NCBI GenBank assembly: GCA_050084985.1
Contig: JBITNC010000001.1
Span: 142,538,001 to 142,602,000, forward strand
Direction: 5' to 3'
From: Nageia nagi
Lineage: Eukaryota; Pinophyta
DNA: 64,000 nt
The notes beneath the pieces are model-generated. The model did not search any database. It had not been told where the DNA came from and saw nothing but the letters and a program-made list of their open reading frames with translations. Shown piece by piece: positions 20,680 through 32,491 of the stretch. The position numbers and the translations under genes were made by a program. The first letter of the stretch is position 1, and each line of letters begins with the position of its first letter.

Positions 20680-21027
20680 TGTAAAGGCAAAGGTAGAGTA
20701 CAACAAAAAATAAAGATCACACACAAAAACTGAGATTGTAATAAAAAAAATCTCTTTTACTATATTTGAAATTAATTACATATGAAGCTTTAGCTTTTGC
20801 ATGCTACAACATACTCCCTTCTTTCATACACTATTCTCCAAATACTAATTTGCTTTATTTATAAAATATACTAGAACCACTCATGAGACTTATAGACATT
20901 TCTACCTATTTAATGATTTCAACTACTTGTGTAAATAAAATATAATATTAAATATATTCTTAAAACATTAAATAACAAAAATAAAATATAAAACATAATT
21001 ATGGTGGAAGTTAGGAGTAATTTTCCA
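20680..21027 (-). repeat. 5-prime LTR of the Copia element
   Basis: 348 bp, the fuller of the two LTR copies. On the minus strand it runs from TGGAAAATTAC to CCTTTACA. Confidence 0.8.
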
Positions 21028-22090
21028 ATATATAGTAAAGCTAGGCTCTACAACCATTGCTAGCATTCTTCCAACATGGGCCACCATGGGAGCTATAAAA
21101 GAAGGAATGGATACCCATATAACATATACTTAAAATTGATTCCATTTTAATACAAACTCCCTAGGGATTAGTTGAAAAATACATGATGCAAGCCTAGTTT
21201 CATGGCTTGCAAGATCTCAATATATGCATAAAATTGATACATTTAGAGTGCTCATTAACTGTTACACCATATGCTGGTGCAAATGTAGCTTCCTAGATGG
21301 TAATGACCATGATTATAAGAGATGCATCTTAGATTTGTACTAAGAATATCCTTAAATTCTTTAAACTGATAAAGTATTTGGGAACCAATCTCATGGCAAG
21401 ATATATATTCTATTTACACATAGCCAAGGAATCTAGTGAATGAATAAGTAGAATACTTTGATAACACAATGATCCTTATTATATTATTCTCAAGCTAAAT
21501 AATTATGCATGCCTTGTTGATCTTCTTGGACATGTAGGTTATCTTAAAATAAATTTGAAATCCATTGTTAATGTGCCCATAAAACTTGAATCAGGTTTCT
21601 TGGTACAAATAAAACTCACAAGAGGATAGTGATATGGGAATTTATGTCAGCAATCCTTCAAGGCTAACATGCTTTCATATTATTATTCTTATTTCAAATA
21701 AACATACTAAAGTGGGCAACTTAGATAACATTTGAATATTGGAGGAACTCTTATTACATCTTCCTAAGGCTACTATATCGATATCCATGATCATAATAAA
21801 AGAGCAAAGATAGTGTATTCAAAATGTTAAAATTATAGAGAATATTCATGAGTATAAGTGAACTAAAGTTAATGGAGTAAATAATTTTCTTGAAGAAGAT
21901 AGACCACATTATAAATACAAGTTGTGAGAAATTAGTGAAATTATCTCAAACATTCTAAGAAAGATGTCATTATGCAGTCTGAGTTGAGAAACTAAGAGCA
22001 TAAATGCAGAGCTAGAAGTAATGGAGGAGATCTATTCAATATGTTATCATAAAATGAGCATATCTTCCACATCATAACTTTGTTTCCCTT
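21028..22090 (+). pseudogene. PPR pseudogene, downstream half with E/DYW-type tail
   Basis: The PPR frame continues after the Copia element. It reads TIASILPTWATMGAIKEGMD near 21055-21110, then NYACLVDLLGHVGYLK at 21501-21548, the hallmark last PPR/E-motif region. Next is an LLSNIYA-like stretch near 21665-21710 and NNFLEEDRPHYKYK near 21880-21920, matching the E+ region. Around 22030-22060 a Glu-rich stretch followed by CYHK resembles the start of a DYW domain, with the HSE zinc-binding signature lost. Stops and frameshifts are frequent. The ancestral protein was probably a PLS-E/DYW editing-type factor. Confidence 0.7.
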
Positions 22091-22750
22091 ATTGTTTTCA
22101 CTATTGGAAAAAAAAGGGATACCAATATGCTTTGAAAATATAAAATCTATATTTTAAGATATATTGTGTGAAGAAAAATGATAGGGATTGAAGGAGGATC
22201 ATCATCAGATAACCATAAATTTTTCATTAAGACTCTATTCCTATAATTTTTTGAATCATTAGAAAAATATCCTCAATTTTATAGAATAAAATATGAATTT
22301 AGAAGTGATGATGAAGACTACAAATTCTATAACCTTCACATACCTTTGAAATCATTTCAATGTAGGAAGGAAAGTATTATTTTACTTTTATTTTAATTTT
22401 CTTTTGTTTTAAATATTCCATTTACATTTTAATGCATGTATTTTATTCACATAGTGGAATTACATGTGAAAATTATATGAATACTTGTAAATAATCAGAA
22501 GCACAAGCTAGAATGGAGGGGAAGAAAAATACCAATTAAAGATTGAAAATTGAATACAATGGATCACATGGTTGGACCATCAAGGAAAGTATGTAATGAC
22601 TCCAGTAAAGGAAAAGTAGAAAATATATTTCACATAAAATTATATTGAGACTTTCTCAACAATTTGGAGACATGAATCATCAATTTTCATTAGGAGGAGA
22701 TGCAATGTGGAATAGTTTTGTAGCATGTTGTTAATATGTATTTTGGTAAA
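22091..22750. other. AT-rich sequence, nothing recognised
   Basis: No coding frame with a family signature. It separates the PPR pseudogene from the LTR-like repeat at 22751. Confidence 0.4.
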
Positions 22751-23130
22751 CCTAGGGTGTTGGCCTAAACAAACTAAATACACATAAATATTAAGGCATG
22801 TATTATCTAAGATAAATAACTCAAACAAACATACATAAATAATGGGAAAAAATAAAATTATACCAATGCATTAATAGAATTACAAATTACATTTATGTCA
22901 AAATATAAAATGCATGCATGCACTAAAGAGAAAGGAATCAAATGTAGGATAAATACCTATGTTTCCTTACCTATGTCAAATTCAAGGATATGTAGGATGA
23001 ACTTGTCAAAGAGAGGTGACCTTGCTATGCAAACCCCATAGCCAACAACATAAAGAATTCTAGTGCAAGCACTAAGCTCCAAGAACTCACCTAGTTTAGC
23101 TGTAGGTCTATCCAAATCATCAAGGATTGA
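22751..23130 (-). repeat. Probable left LTR fragment of the old element
   Basis: Shares aaactaaatacacataaata, cactaaagagaaaggaatca and gagaggtgaccttgctatgc with 30665-31050 in the same order and spacing. Similarity fades after about 23130. Confidence 0.6.
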
Positions 23131-24780
23131 TGATGTATATTGCCCCATATTTGCCTTGTTTGTGAGATGTAATGGTTTGCATGAAGTATAATCAACCAAA
23201 ATAAAAGAATAAAAATTGAAAAAATGAGAGAGGTACACTTCCAATAATATAAATGATTGTTAACTCATAAAAATATAGTAGTGGTAATAAGAGTAAACAT
23301 CATAATTTTTCATCACAAATGATATATCAATAATGGAGAAAGGATAAAATTAATATAATATGCATACATCATATTAATAATACTAAATACAAAAATACTA
23401 AAGGTCTCATTCTTAGATACATACATACACAATCATAATAAAGGTGCATCCACATCGTCATAGGGTACATGCACCATTCCTAGATGGAATACATGAAATC
23501 AAAACCATATATGTTAATATCATCATGAGGTACATTTCCCATTATTAGATGCAACATATGAATCATAAAGAACTATATGGTGATGGTTAGTTTATACCCA
23601 ACCAACAAATATGACTCAAAGATGGAGGTTAGTTGAGATCCAACTAACAAACATGACTCAAAAATAGAGGTTAGTTGATTCCAAACCAACAAAGGTGACT
23701 TAAATATGGAGGTTAGTTGAGAACCAACCAACAAAGGTGACTTCAAGAAATATGTCATTCATTATTGTGAGGTACATGCCCCATTATTAGATTCAAGCAT
23801 GATATACTGTCATAGTTATGAGGTACATATCCCATTCATAGATGTGATTTAAATGTAATGGTTATTTAAGATCCAACCAAAAAAGATGAATCAATGATGA
23901 AATGTTTGTTTCCTAATCATACATGTGATTAAATGCAAAGTATATATAAGGATATAAATACTTCTTATATCTTAACCACTATGTTAATTTGTGTTGACTC
24001 GATCTAATTTATGCCTTTCTATCCTAGCATCCATGTTAGCTTTAATGTTTGTGCTAACTAAAATGAACTGTATGCTTGTGCTATTTCAACTACATTGTTT
24101 AACATGATTTATAAATCTAAAAAATGATTTTTTTCAACCTGATAAAGGTTGATAGAGTATTGAATTCTATAATGATGGGTGGAACCAAGAATGAACATGT
24201 AGGGAATGTATCATTCTTTGATTATATGTCCATTTATTCTTGCCAAAACCTCATTCTCCAATAAATGTTAGTCCTATATCAATTTTTAGATCACATTCAA
24301 CTAGAGAATGCATGATTTCCAAGGTAAGGAGGTAGATATTAAGGAATGATAGAGCAAGCATTGGTGACCAACATGGGCACTAACATTAGCATAAACACTA
24401 AGGTACATAATAAATTTGGCATTGAAACTTTTGGCCAAAGACTTTGGTTGGAAATATAAGAGGAAAATTTATGTTTTAAAAAGTATGGGGTACAAGGTAT
24501 CTATCATTTATTATTTGCCTCATGAAATATGTCCAAATTTGGATTTTAAATAGGCCAAATTTGGTTTTATTTTTCATATTCACTATGTGGAAATTGAGCT
24601 CTAGTCCAAGAAGAAATTTCTTGCTATAATGGAGAGAATTTGTGTGCTTTAGATTATTTTCATAGTGAGGTATGTACTTTCATATGTATTTTATTGATTT
24701 GGATTGATTTTAGACATTCTAGCAAGAATTCTAACCTAATTTTGTTCTTAAAGGATGATAATTAATGATAAGGATACCCA
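23131..24780. other. Non-coding sequence with short dispersed and tandem repeats
   Basis: Contains the 42-bp array (23585-23752) and a dispersed motif like gaggtacatgccccattatt at about 23466, 23527, 23771 and 23818. The rest, to the PMD start, holds no readable gene. Confidence 0.5.
23585..23752. repeat. 42-bp tandem repeat, four copies
   Basis: Units start with ggttag at 23585, 23627, 23669 and 23711 and contain ccaaccaacaaa...gactc. Copies differ at several positions. 42 bp equals 14 codons, which leaves an open minus-strand frame (23573-23758, 61 aa) with a repeating LLVGSQLTSIF pattern; probably fortuitous. Confidence 0.9.
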
Positions 24781-26250
24781 TTGGGCTTAATTGCTATTAA
24801 AAAACTATTTTTCCACTCATGTGGTATGCTTCTAGAACCTTTTTGTTGTGATTTTGACTTAATGGGGTACCTAATACATACTCCTTATGTGCCAGTTGAT
24901 AATGAATTGGTCACAACCCTAATGGAGAGGTGGTTGGAGAGGGAAAACACCTTTCACTTGCCTATTGGTGAGATCACCATCATTCTAAAGGATATACATA
25001 AGATTCTATGGGTTCCCATAAAAGGGCATCCCATTTAGTTTGAGGAGGGTATGTTTGATGCATAGTGCAAAGAAAATGTAAAGTGGTTGACTAGGCTTGA
25101 GAAGTACCATAAGGAGAAGAAGTGTGCATATCTTCATCATGTATTCAAAGGAAGGATGAAGAGGTTTAGGAAGGTGCAATTGATTATGGCCACTTGCATT
25201 AACATCATTATCTATCCAAATAAGAACCATGAGATATTCTTGCTTATCTTGGTACATGTAGTGTACCAAATGACTTGGGGTATATGGTATACTTGGGATC
25301 CATACACTATAGCCCAAATCTATCACAATTTGCATAATTTTTTTATGATGCAAAAGAGTGGGAAGAGGGTTGCACACTTTTTTGTACTTCAGTGTTGGGT
25401 ATATGAACATATTGCAGTAGTTTGGCCAAGAGAGCTTCTTGTTCACAACATAGCTCCTAACATTGCATATGGTATAGGTGGGTTAGGACAAGAAAGAGCA
25501 CACGGGTTCATAAGACCATGGAGGCATATTACAAAGTGATTGATGGATGGTAAGAAATTTACCATATAAGCTTTAATTTTTTAGTTTGGGTTTACTAGTT
25601 AAGGAAGAATTCTAACTTATAATTTTGGTTTTGTAGGAGATGTCATATATAGGCCATATGCAATTTTATCATAGTGGCCAAATGAGCCAGGTCAATTGGA
25701 TTGCTAACAAAATCCTTGCTACTTATAGAAATGGAAGATGTTTGTTGAGCCCTACATACCAAAGATGGTGAAGAGACAATTTGGTAAAAAATTAGGTATT
25801 CCTCCTGAATGCAAATTTCTAGTGTGTATGGGAAGCTATAAGGCTCATGACCCTAATATGTTTGAGACTCATCCCAAGTGGGAACATGAATGACAACCTT
25901 GCCAAGACTATGGTTTGAGGAGTGACACTCATGATGAGGGAGTTTAGGCATCAAATGAGCCTCAATTTGACCAAGAGTACTTAAAATGGTGGGCTAGAGC
26001 AAGATCAAATTCCCTTGGTTTGTATGGTTTGGAGCATTTAGCAGAGTTATCTACGGGTGAAGCAAATGAGGAGGAAGAATAAGTTAAGGATGAGGAGAAA
26101 TAAGAAGAAGGTGAGGATGAGGAGGAAGAGGAATGAGATATATAGATGTAGGATACACCCCAGTAGGAGGAGTAAGGTATATGGGATGTGTCTATTGATA
26201 TTTCCATTACGAAGATCCAATAACAACTCAAAAGTGGATTGAGTAAGTAT
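24781..26250 (+). pseudogene. Plant mobile domain (PMD) protein relic
   Basis: The plus strand reads ELVTTLMERWLERENTFHLP, then IGEITIILKDIHKILWVPI at 24895-25020. This is the PMD (aminotransferase-like) signature of a WRPET.TFH.P.GE.T.TL.DV..L.G.P pattern. After a stop the frame continues at 25087-25539 (150 aa), including a WGIWYTWD stretch and HFFVLQCWVYEHIAV. A gap at about 25550-25636 starts near GGTAAGAAA and ends TTTTGTAG, like an intron. After it come VEPYIPKMVKRQFG and PQFDQEYLKWWARARS (near 25970). PMD proteins act in TE silencing or are carried by transposons; this copy has several stops. Confidence 0.65.
25550..25636 (+). other. Possible intron of the PMD relic
   Basis: GTAAGAAAT at about 25550 and a T-rich tract ending TTTTGTAG at 25636 are good plant splice signals. 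PMD-like sequence lies on both sides. Its presence argues that the source was a spliced host-type gene; not proven. Confidence 0.4.
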
Positions 26251-26730
26251 GTTTCTTTATGTACCTACAAGTTAGTACTTATGAAAAATAATATGAATGT
26301 ATTCTTTATTTTGATTTTGTAGATAAAATTTGTTTTTTACCTAGAATCAAAAAAGGCAATAGGAAACAAGTTGAGGAGGAATTAGGAGGCCTAAAAGAGG
26401 AGGGGGCTACCAAGGACATAGATATTGATAGGTTGAAGGTTAGGTTGGCAATCTTGGAGTAGAATATGAAGAACTTATAGAAGATGCGTGAGACTTCTAA
26501 TGATAGAGAATTCTTAGGTATAATGGATTGTGTGTTGGAACACAATAAGAAGATAGAGGAATTGACTGATGAGAAGGCATATATTCATAAATAGCTTGTG
26601 GAATTAGAGGAACAAACTAGGATAAAGAGGCCTAGTTTGAGTAGGTATGCCTCTAGGTCTAGGTGTTTTAGGAGTGTTAGGAGCCACTATGGTACCATTA
26701 GTAGTGTAAGCATAGGAAATTGATTTATTA
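26051..26730 (+). pseudogene. Acidic and coiled-coil tail of the PMD relic
   Basis: Immediately after the PMD similarity there is a Glu/Lys-rich stretch (26050-26140). A second splice-like gap follows around 26240-26325 (GTAAGTATG to TTTTGTAG). Then comes a heptad-rich segment (about 26350-26640: RLKVRLAILE, VLEHNKKIEELTDEKAYIH) ending in a Ser/Arg-rich tail before a TGA near 26722. PMD proteins of plants often have such C-terminal tails. Confidence 0.5.
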
Positions 26731-27999
26731 GGTTGGTTGGATGCATGTATTTGGTTTTTGTAAAGATAATATATCACTCCTTATATATATATATATATTA
26801 TTAATTGTGCTTAAATGTGTATTGAATGGTTATATGCCTTTATTTTTAAGTTTTTATTTTGTTTTAAGTTGTTATGTATTAAAATAATGTAACATAAATG
26901 TTTAATTATGTATTGTTATGGATAATTATCTAATGGAATAAACCAATGATTATGATAAGGGACTTAGTTATATAAAAAAAACTAGAGGGATCCCAATGCA
27001 AGAACTAGTATTTTTGAGGAATTATGGGTTCTAATTTTATTTTAACAAATCATGACTACATGTAGGGGAAGAATTTTATTATTTAACCACCTAAAATATA
27101 GGTCTTCACATGGCTATGTGGATTGAAACTTTAATGTAAAAATGGAACTTAATAACAAAAATAGATGTAATAGCAAAATTTAAAGTGAAATTATGTTTAA
27201 ATCATTGCAATGACTGATAGCTAACATAAAAGTTTTAAGTATGCTAAACATGCTTCAAGGAACCTAACAATGATGTTGGGTTGAAAAATAGAAAATAGAT
27301 CTAGCTACAACCTCTTTATCACAAATTTGAACTCCCCTAAAGGTTTGGACCAATATAGACTACCACAAATTGGAAAACGTATCAAGTGTACATAGTAAAA
27401 AGTTATCACTAGGTACCTAGTGGAGTATTTCTTGGTAAATGGTAAATAAGCACTGTAAGGTATTGGAAATGATAATTAAGGTTCTATACATGACCTCATG
27501 ATATTATTGGTTTCTAGATATTGTATAAGAAGACTAGCACATACACTGATCTCAACATTAATGCTGAGTTACAAAGAGATATGGGTGATTTTTGGATGGC
27601 ATTTAGTAGATCCTCATAAGTATGATTAAGATGATGGATAGGGGTATTGAATCCTAGTGCAGATGCAATGTTATAGTGGATGTTTGATCAAAAAATAAAA
27701 TAGAGATCCCTATACTACTTCTATATATCAAAATAACTATAAATTATAATAATAAGAGCAATAATATATACCTTTTTCAATGTCACGATAAGATTACTCA
27801 CAAAGTTGATGCTTGTGTTTGATGACTTAGCTTTGATGAAATTTAGAAATGGATTGTTTAAGATTCCCATAGTCTTGTTCTTCTCATGCTAAGGATCTCA
27901 CAATTTCTTTGGCTAATCATCTGATTTAGGTTTTAGAGAAGACACCTTCTTTTAATTAAGCAAGTTCTAAATCTCATTAAGAAAAGTCATACAATATTT
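26731..27999. other. AT-rich sequence without recognised gene
   Basis: Includes a TA dinucleotide run at 26788-26806. No Gypsy pol motifs on either strand. Confidence 0.4.
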
Positions 28000-30190
28000 T
28001 ATCGTATGTCCTCACTATTGATGATATTCACATAACTCATCTAATTATACTCTTTTAGTATACCCATTGTAAATGATGGCTAAGCTTTAAAGTTAGGTGG
28101 TGAAACTAATAATTTTCTTTTGATTAAAGCCTTTGTGACTTCATCAATGTCTTCATATATAGGTGTGAATTTTTGTCTAGGAAATTTTTGACATTTTGTG
28201 TAAACTAATTTCTCATCTTTATCAACCTTTCTAACTTTATTTGATGCTACTGTATGCTATTGTACTAATTTGACTTTTTATACTATTTATGCTTCTTGGG
28301 ATTTCTCCTTTTTGTACTAATGCTAAGGCTGTGAAGGTGACTTATCCCTTATTTATTTGATTTTAGTTTCCATTATCCATATATGATGTTAGACCTTATT
28401 GTTTCTAGTAATACTTGTAGAAACTCATCAAGAGGTAACTTACAGTAGTTAAAACATTCTACCATATGTTTTGGTTAAAGAGCCTCAATGAATGCTAGGA
28501 TTTTTATACTATCATATTCATGAACTTGATTAGCCTTTTTAGTAAAAAATCTTATAAATGACTTAATGGATTTCCCTTCTCTATGCTTTAGCTTCATCAA
28601 ATCACTGAATGTAACCTTTTTTACAATGTGAATCTAATAATGATCATAAAATATAGTCTTTAACTATGCAAAATTATTAATGCTAGTGTGTGGTAACTTG
28701 CTAAACCATTTTTTACCCTTTCCTTTTAGATATAAAGGGAATAACTTTGCATACAGGTCCTCATCCATAGTGATTAAAGAAACTTCATAGGAAAAAATAC
28801 ATAAATGAAGGCAAGGATCAATGGTACCATCAAATTTTATAACTTCAAAATTTTGCTAGAATGTAATATGATGGATCTAATATGATGGATCTAATTCTTA
28901 TGCATAAGGGATTATTATCTTCATTTCACTATGGATATACACCTTGATATTTTTTTATTTTCAAGACTTTTTGTTGTATACCATCAAATATTTCTAGAGT
29001 TATCATTGGCAATTCTCTTTTCAAAGTTGGCTCTGATATAATTGCTTGAATATTTTCCCTTGCATTTTCTAATGACTATTCAAAATGTTGTCTTCTTCAA
29101 ATGTTGACAATTGTTTCCTAGGAATGAAGACTTCAAAAGATCTATTTTTATTATTTTTTTCATGAATGATATTATGTAAAGTTGATGAAACTAACCATTC
29201 TATATCATTATGACACATCAATATCATGTGCTCCTTGTTACATATTAATAATTATACATATTTGATGAAATTTTCTTCTTAAGCCCAACCAAAAATGGGT
29301 TGCATGGATTGAGGAAGTAGTCTATCAACATCTTCTTCCTTATATCTTCTCTCATCTATGCAAGTACATTGGGTTGGTTGCTTGTTCTTAGGTTGAAATA
29401 AACATATTTTGTTCTTGTAATCATTTTGAACCTTTTGGAGAAACCACTTATAATATGATATTTTATTTGGTATACTCATATTTACTATGGATAGCTCATA
29501 TATTGAATGAAGAAATTTGGATATGATCCTATTATCTTCCTCTGACCAATCTAGATATGGTGTATCAATCTCTTTGAGAATTTTGTTAATCTCTTCATAC
29601 TTTGTAGGATCCTCTTGATCACATTAATTTTAACAAAGATATATGTATCCTCATCAAATTATGGAACTTTTTCATCCTATTTATTCTATTAATCTTGTGT
29701 AGCTATATGATCAATATTGTTAGTTGGGATTAGGATATCAACCTAAGCTTCCCAATGAAGCAAATCTTGTAATATGGTAGGTTGATTAATGTTCATGCTT
29801 GCATTATGTATTAGAATGATAAGATGTTGCTAATTTCCTTGATATAAAAATGGTATAGAGATTATTGGAGGAATTGGAATTGATATTTCTACTTGAGGCT
29901 CAACATTCATGCTAGGGTTAGTGCTAAATCTAGCATCTAGAAGGATAAATGGGTGAACACTCAACATAAGTACAAATCTATTTGCGAGTAATCATAAATT
30001 CATATTTCTTGGTGTGAGAATCATGTCATTAGGAGGTATGTTCTCCTTGTACCTATTATAATGCAATAATTTTTGTTTCTTTACCACTTCTTCATCTTCA
30101 AATGCATCAACTACATAAGCTTTCTTCTCAATTGTCAATCTATTGAGAAGCTTAATGAACTTGTGCTTATTTTCTTTGGAACTCATGACT
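28000..30190 (-). pseudogene. Ty3/Gypsy-type gag relic
   Basis: The minus strand reads GKKWFSKLPHTSINNF (near 28680-28730), then VTFSDLMKLKHREGKSIKSF and IRFFTKKANQVHEY (28525-28615), the classic Retrotrans_gag core. Near 28000-28045 CEYHQ, two stops and GHTIKYC keep most of a C-x2-H-x4-H-x4-C knuckle. Further upstream, 64- and 66-aa open pieces (30186-29992, 29479-29279) belong to the N-terminal part. Many stops. Protease and pol do not follow. Confidence 0.65.
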
Positions 30191-30664
30191 TTTTTGAATA
30201 CCTCATCATCACCTAGTCATGCAATGATCTATTCTTCAATTGTAATAGAAGGTTGTTGATTTGGTGGTGTATGATATCCAATATTATCTAATGAACCCTT
30301 TGATTTACTTTCTTTGCTAAATTATTGAAGCTTTATGCAAAAATATCCTTGTCTAAATCATTATCACTAGCATATTTGCTTATCTATCCATGTACATCTT
30401 TAGATGGTTGTTTTGTATGAATTCTCTCACTTTATCATTGAACCACCTTTAGTTGACCAAATTTTCTTCTTTTGGTAGTTTTCTTGGCTATATTGTTAGT
30501 AGAAATATGTACACTTTCATTGCTAGTAACAAAAAAATACCTTAGTAATATAATATGCAAATAAAACCCTAGGTTTGACATTGCGATAGAATTGTGGGTT
30601 TGAAATCATTTTTATTCTAACTCTAATTAAGAGAAATAAAAAACCATAAACAGGTGGGTGCCAA

Positions 30665-31433
30665 CTAGGGTTTTGGCTAAATGAACTAAATACACATAAA
30701 TATTTAGGTATGTATTATCTAAGCTAAATAACTGAAATAAACATACATGAATAATGGGGAAAAATAAAAGCATAATAGTGTAATAAAAAAATTATGAATT
30801 ACATTAATGTCAAGATGTAAAATGAATGCACACACTAAAGAGAAAGGAATCAAAAGTAGGATAAATACCTATGTGTCCTTATGTGTGTTGAAGTTGGGGA
30901 CATAGAGGATAAACTTATTGAAGAGAGGTGACCTTGCTATGCAAACCCCATGGTAAATAGTAGAAAGAATCCCAATATAGATGCTAGGCCCTAAGAACTT
31001 AGTGTGGATGGCCACTTTAGCAAGGGTCCTAGCATTCTAATAGAATGAGGTCCACCAACAAGGATCAATGATAGCAAATATTAAGCATATTATTGCAAAT
31101 ATGGATGAGAGATATTCGCTCAAGTGATAATAAGATTCTAGTATCAATAGGTAGCATTTAGAAACACCCAAGTGTAGGGTACCAACTATAGAGATGTAAT
31201 CCTAATATGCTTTCCCTAGGTTAGAGATTCTTACATTTATATTAGGCATGATATCACCATTTGAGCTTTTGTATGTAGGTTGAGGTCATCCTAGTGTACC
31301 TAAAATAAAAATAAGAACACAACCTAATAAATATATGATAATAAGGTAAAATATGATAAAATGTGATTAAACATGTATGTAATGTTGCACCTAAGTGGGA
31401 ACGTGTTAAGGGAAAAAATTTTAGGTGTCAACA
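30665..31433 (-). repeat. Probable right (5-prime) LTR of the old element
   Basis: Partner of 22751-23130. The minus-strand start is TGTTGACACCTAAAATTTTT. On the minus strand, beyond its other end, TGGCACCCACCTG (near 30655) could be a primer site. This is weakly supported. Confidence 0.55.
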
Positions 31434-32489
31434 CATATACTATTTTATGATACAAGACATATTTTTTGATGAAATATATTTATATATATATATATATATA
31501 TATATTTTAAATGTGATTTTATCAATAAGTGATTAATATTAGTTTAACCATAGTTTGGTTATTCAAGGCAGTTAAGGTTTGTTTAAAAGTGCAAGTGTCA
31601 TAGGTAGTTGAAAGGTTATAGGTAGTTTAAAATATAAAGAAAGCTAAAGAGGTTAGGGTTTCAACATTTCATAGCATTATAAATTAGAAGAAGCTCCTCA
31701 TTTGGGGGATCTTTTCTTCACCTTAGAGCTCTCATTGAATACTTGATGTAATAAAGGCCAAGTTATTTTATTTCAAGATTATGTTGCATTATTATTATGA
31801 AGTTATTCTTGATAATGAAGAATAAGGTTGCAAGTATATTGTAGTGATCTTATCTTTGCTTTGAGATTAATCTCCTTTCAGGGATTTTGTAAGCCTATTT
31901 CAATAGTGAAATTTATGAATGTAGACAAAATCTTGTGCAAGCTATGTAGTATAAGATAAATCCTTGTGAATAAAGATACATTTTATGATAATATGGAAAT
32001 ATATTTATGATATTTGGAGTTAAATTCATTAATGATAAATATTAAAGTCAATGACCTATACAATATTAAGTTAGGTTATCCTAAGTGTTCTACCTACAAG
32101 ACTCTTTAGTTAGCTTAATGCTTGAGATTGAGTAATCCTTTGATGAATGTTTAGTTCAATTTACCATGGTTGTTTAAAGATGAATCCCATTATTTGGATA
32201 TGAAGCCCATTTATACCTATTGGAGTACCACCTTATCTCAAAACAAGTGTTTATAACCCCTTACTATCATAGTTTTTCTTGGTGATAAGAAAAACTAGTC
32301 AACAATAGGAAAAAGTAGGAACATGCTACAAGTATACAATACAAATCCTTTTGGGGGATTAATTAGAGCTTAAATATAAGTAAAATATGGAAAAACTAAG
32401 TAATTTTGGGTGATTACATTAGTAAGGGAAGTTATCAGAGTACCTAGGAATTGAAGGCCTTCAAAAGCTTTATGTTTGGGGGTGTATGG
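31434..32489. other. AT-rich sequence with TA microsatellite
   Basis: A TA run of about 30 bp lies at 31475-31504. Around 32435-32490 a short + strand reading (ELKAFKSFMFGG) and a G-rich tract resemble the very end of a Gypsy internal region, next to the LTR-like segment. Confidence 0.35.
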
Positions 32490-32491
32490 GA

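Larger units (their letters stand above)
11000..21027 (-). mobile_element. Ty1/Copia LTR retrotransposon, split by a nested Ty3/Gypsy element
   Basis: Direct repeats at 11000-11251 and 20680-21027 are its LTRs. On the minus strand the 5-prime LTR is followed directly by a tRNA-iMet-type primer site, and the 3-prime LTR is preceded by a purine tract. Coding remnants in order on the minus strand are gag (from 20579), the Gypsy insertion (13433-20137), the end of gag, then reverse transcriptase and RNase H. Protease and integrase core are missing, so the unnested element is only about 3.3 kb. It sits inside a PPR pseudogene. No clear target duplication remains. Confidence 0.85.
22751..31433 (-). 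mobile_element. Old minus-strand LTR element (probable) enclosing an antisense PMD relic
   Basis: Diverged direct repeats at 22751-23130 and 30665-31050 look like LTR parts. The right one extends to 31433, where the plus strand ends ggtgtcaaca (minus-strand TGTTGACACC). A Gypsy-type gag relic lies on the minus strand at 28000-30190, in the correct order behind the right (5-prime) LTR. No RT or integrase was found between gag and the left LTR. That space is occupied by a PMD relic on the plus strand. The element boundaries are approximate. Confidence 0.55.

Noticed and set aside
25006-25446. Minus-strand frame of 146 aa opposite the PMD relic
   Set aside because: The plus strand carries PMD motifs in order. 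The minus frame has no recognisable domain and is most likely a shadow.
26050-26140. Acidic low-complexity frame as a separate gene
   Set aside because: It follows the PMD similarity on the same strand and is better explained as the tail of that relic.
31475-31504. TA dinucleotide run (also near 26788 and 45343)
   Set aside because: Ordinary microsatellites in AT-rich plant DNA; not treated as functional.
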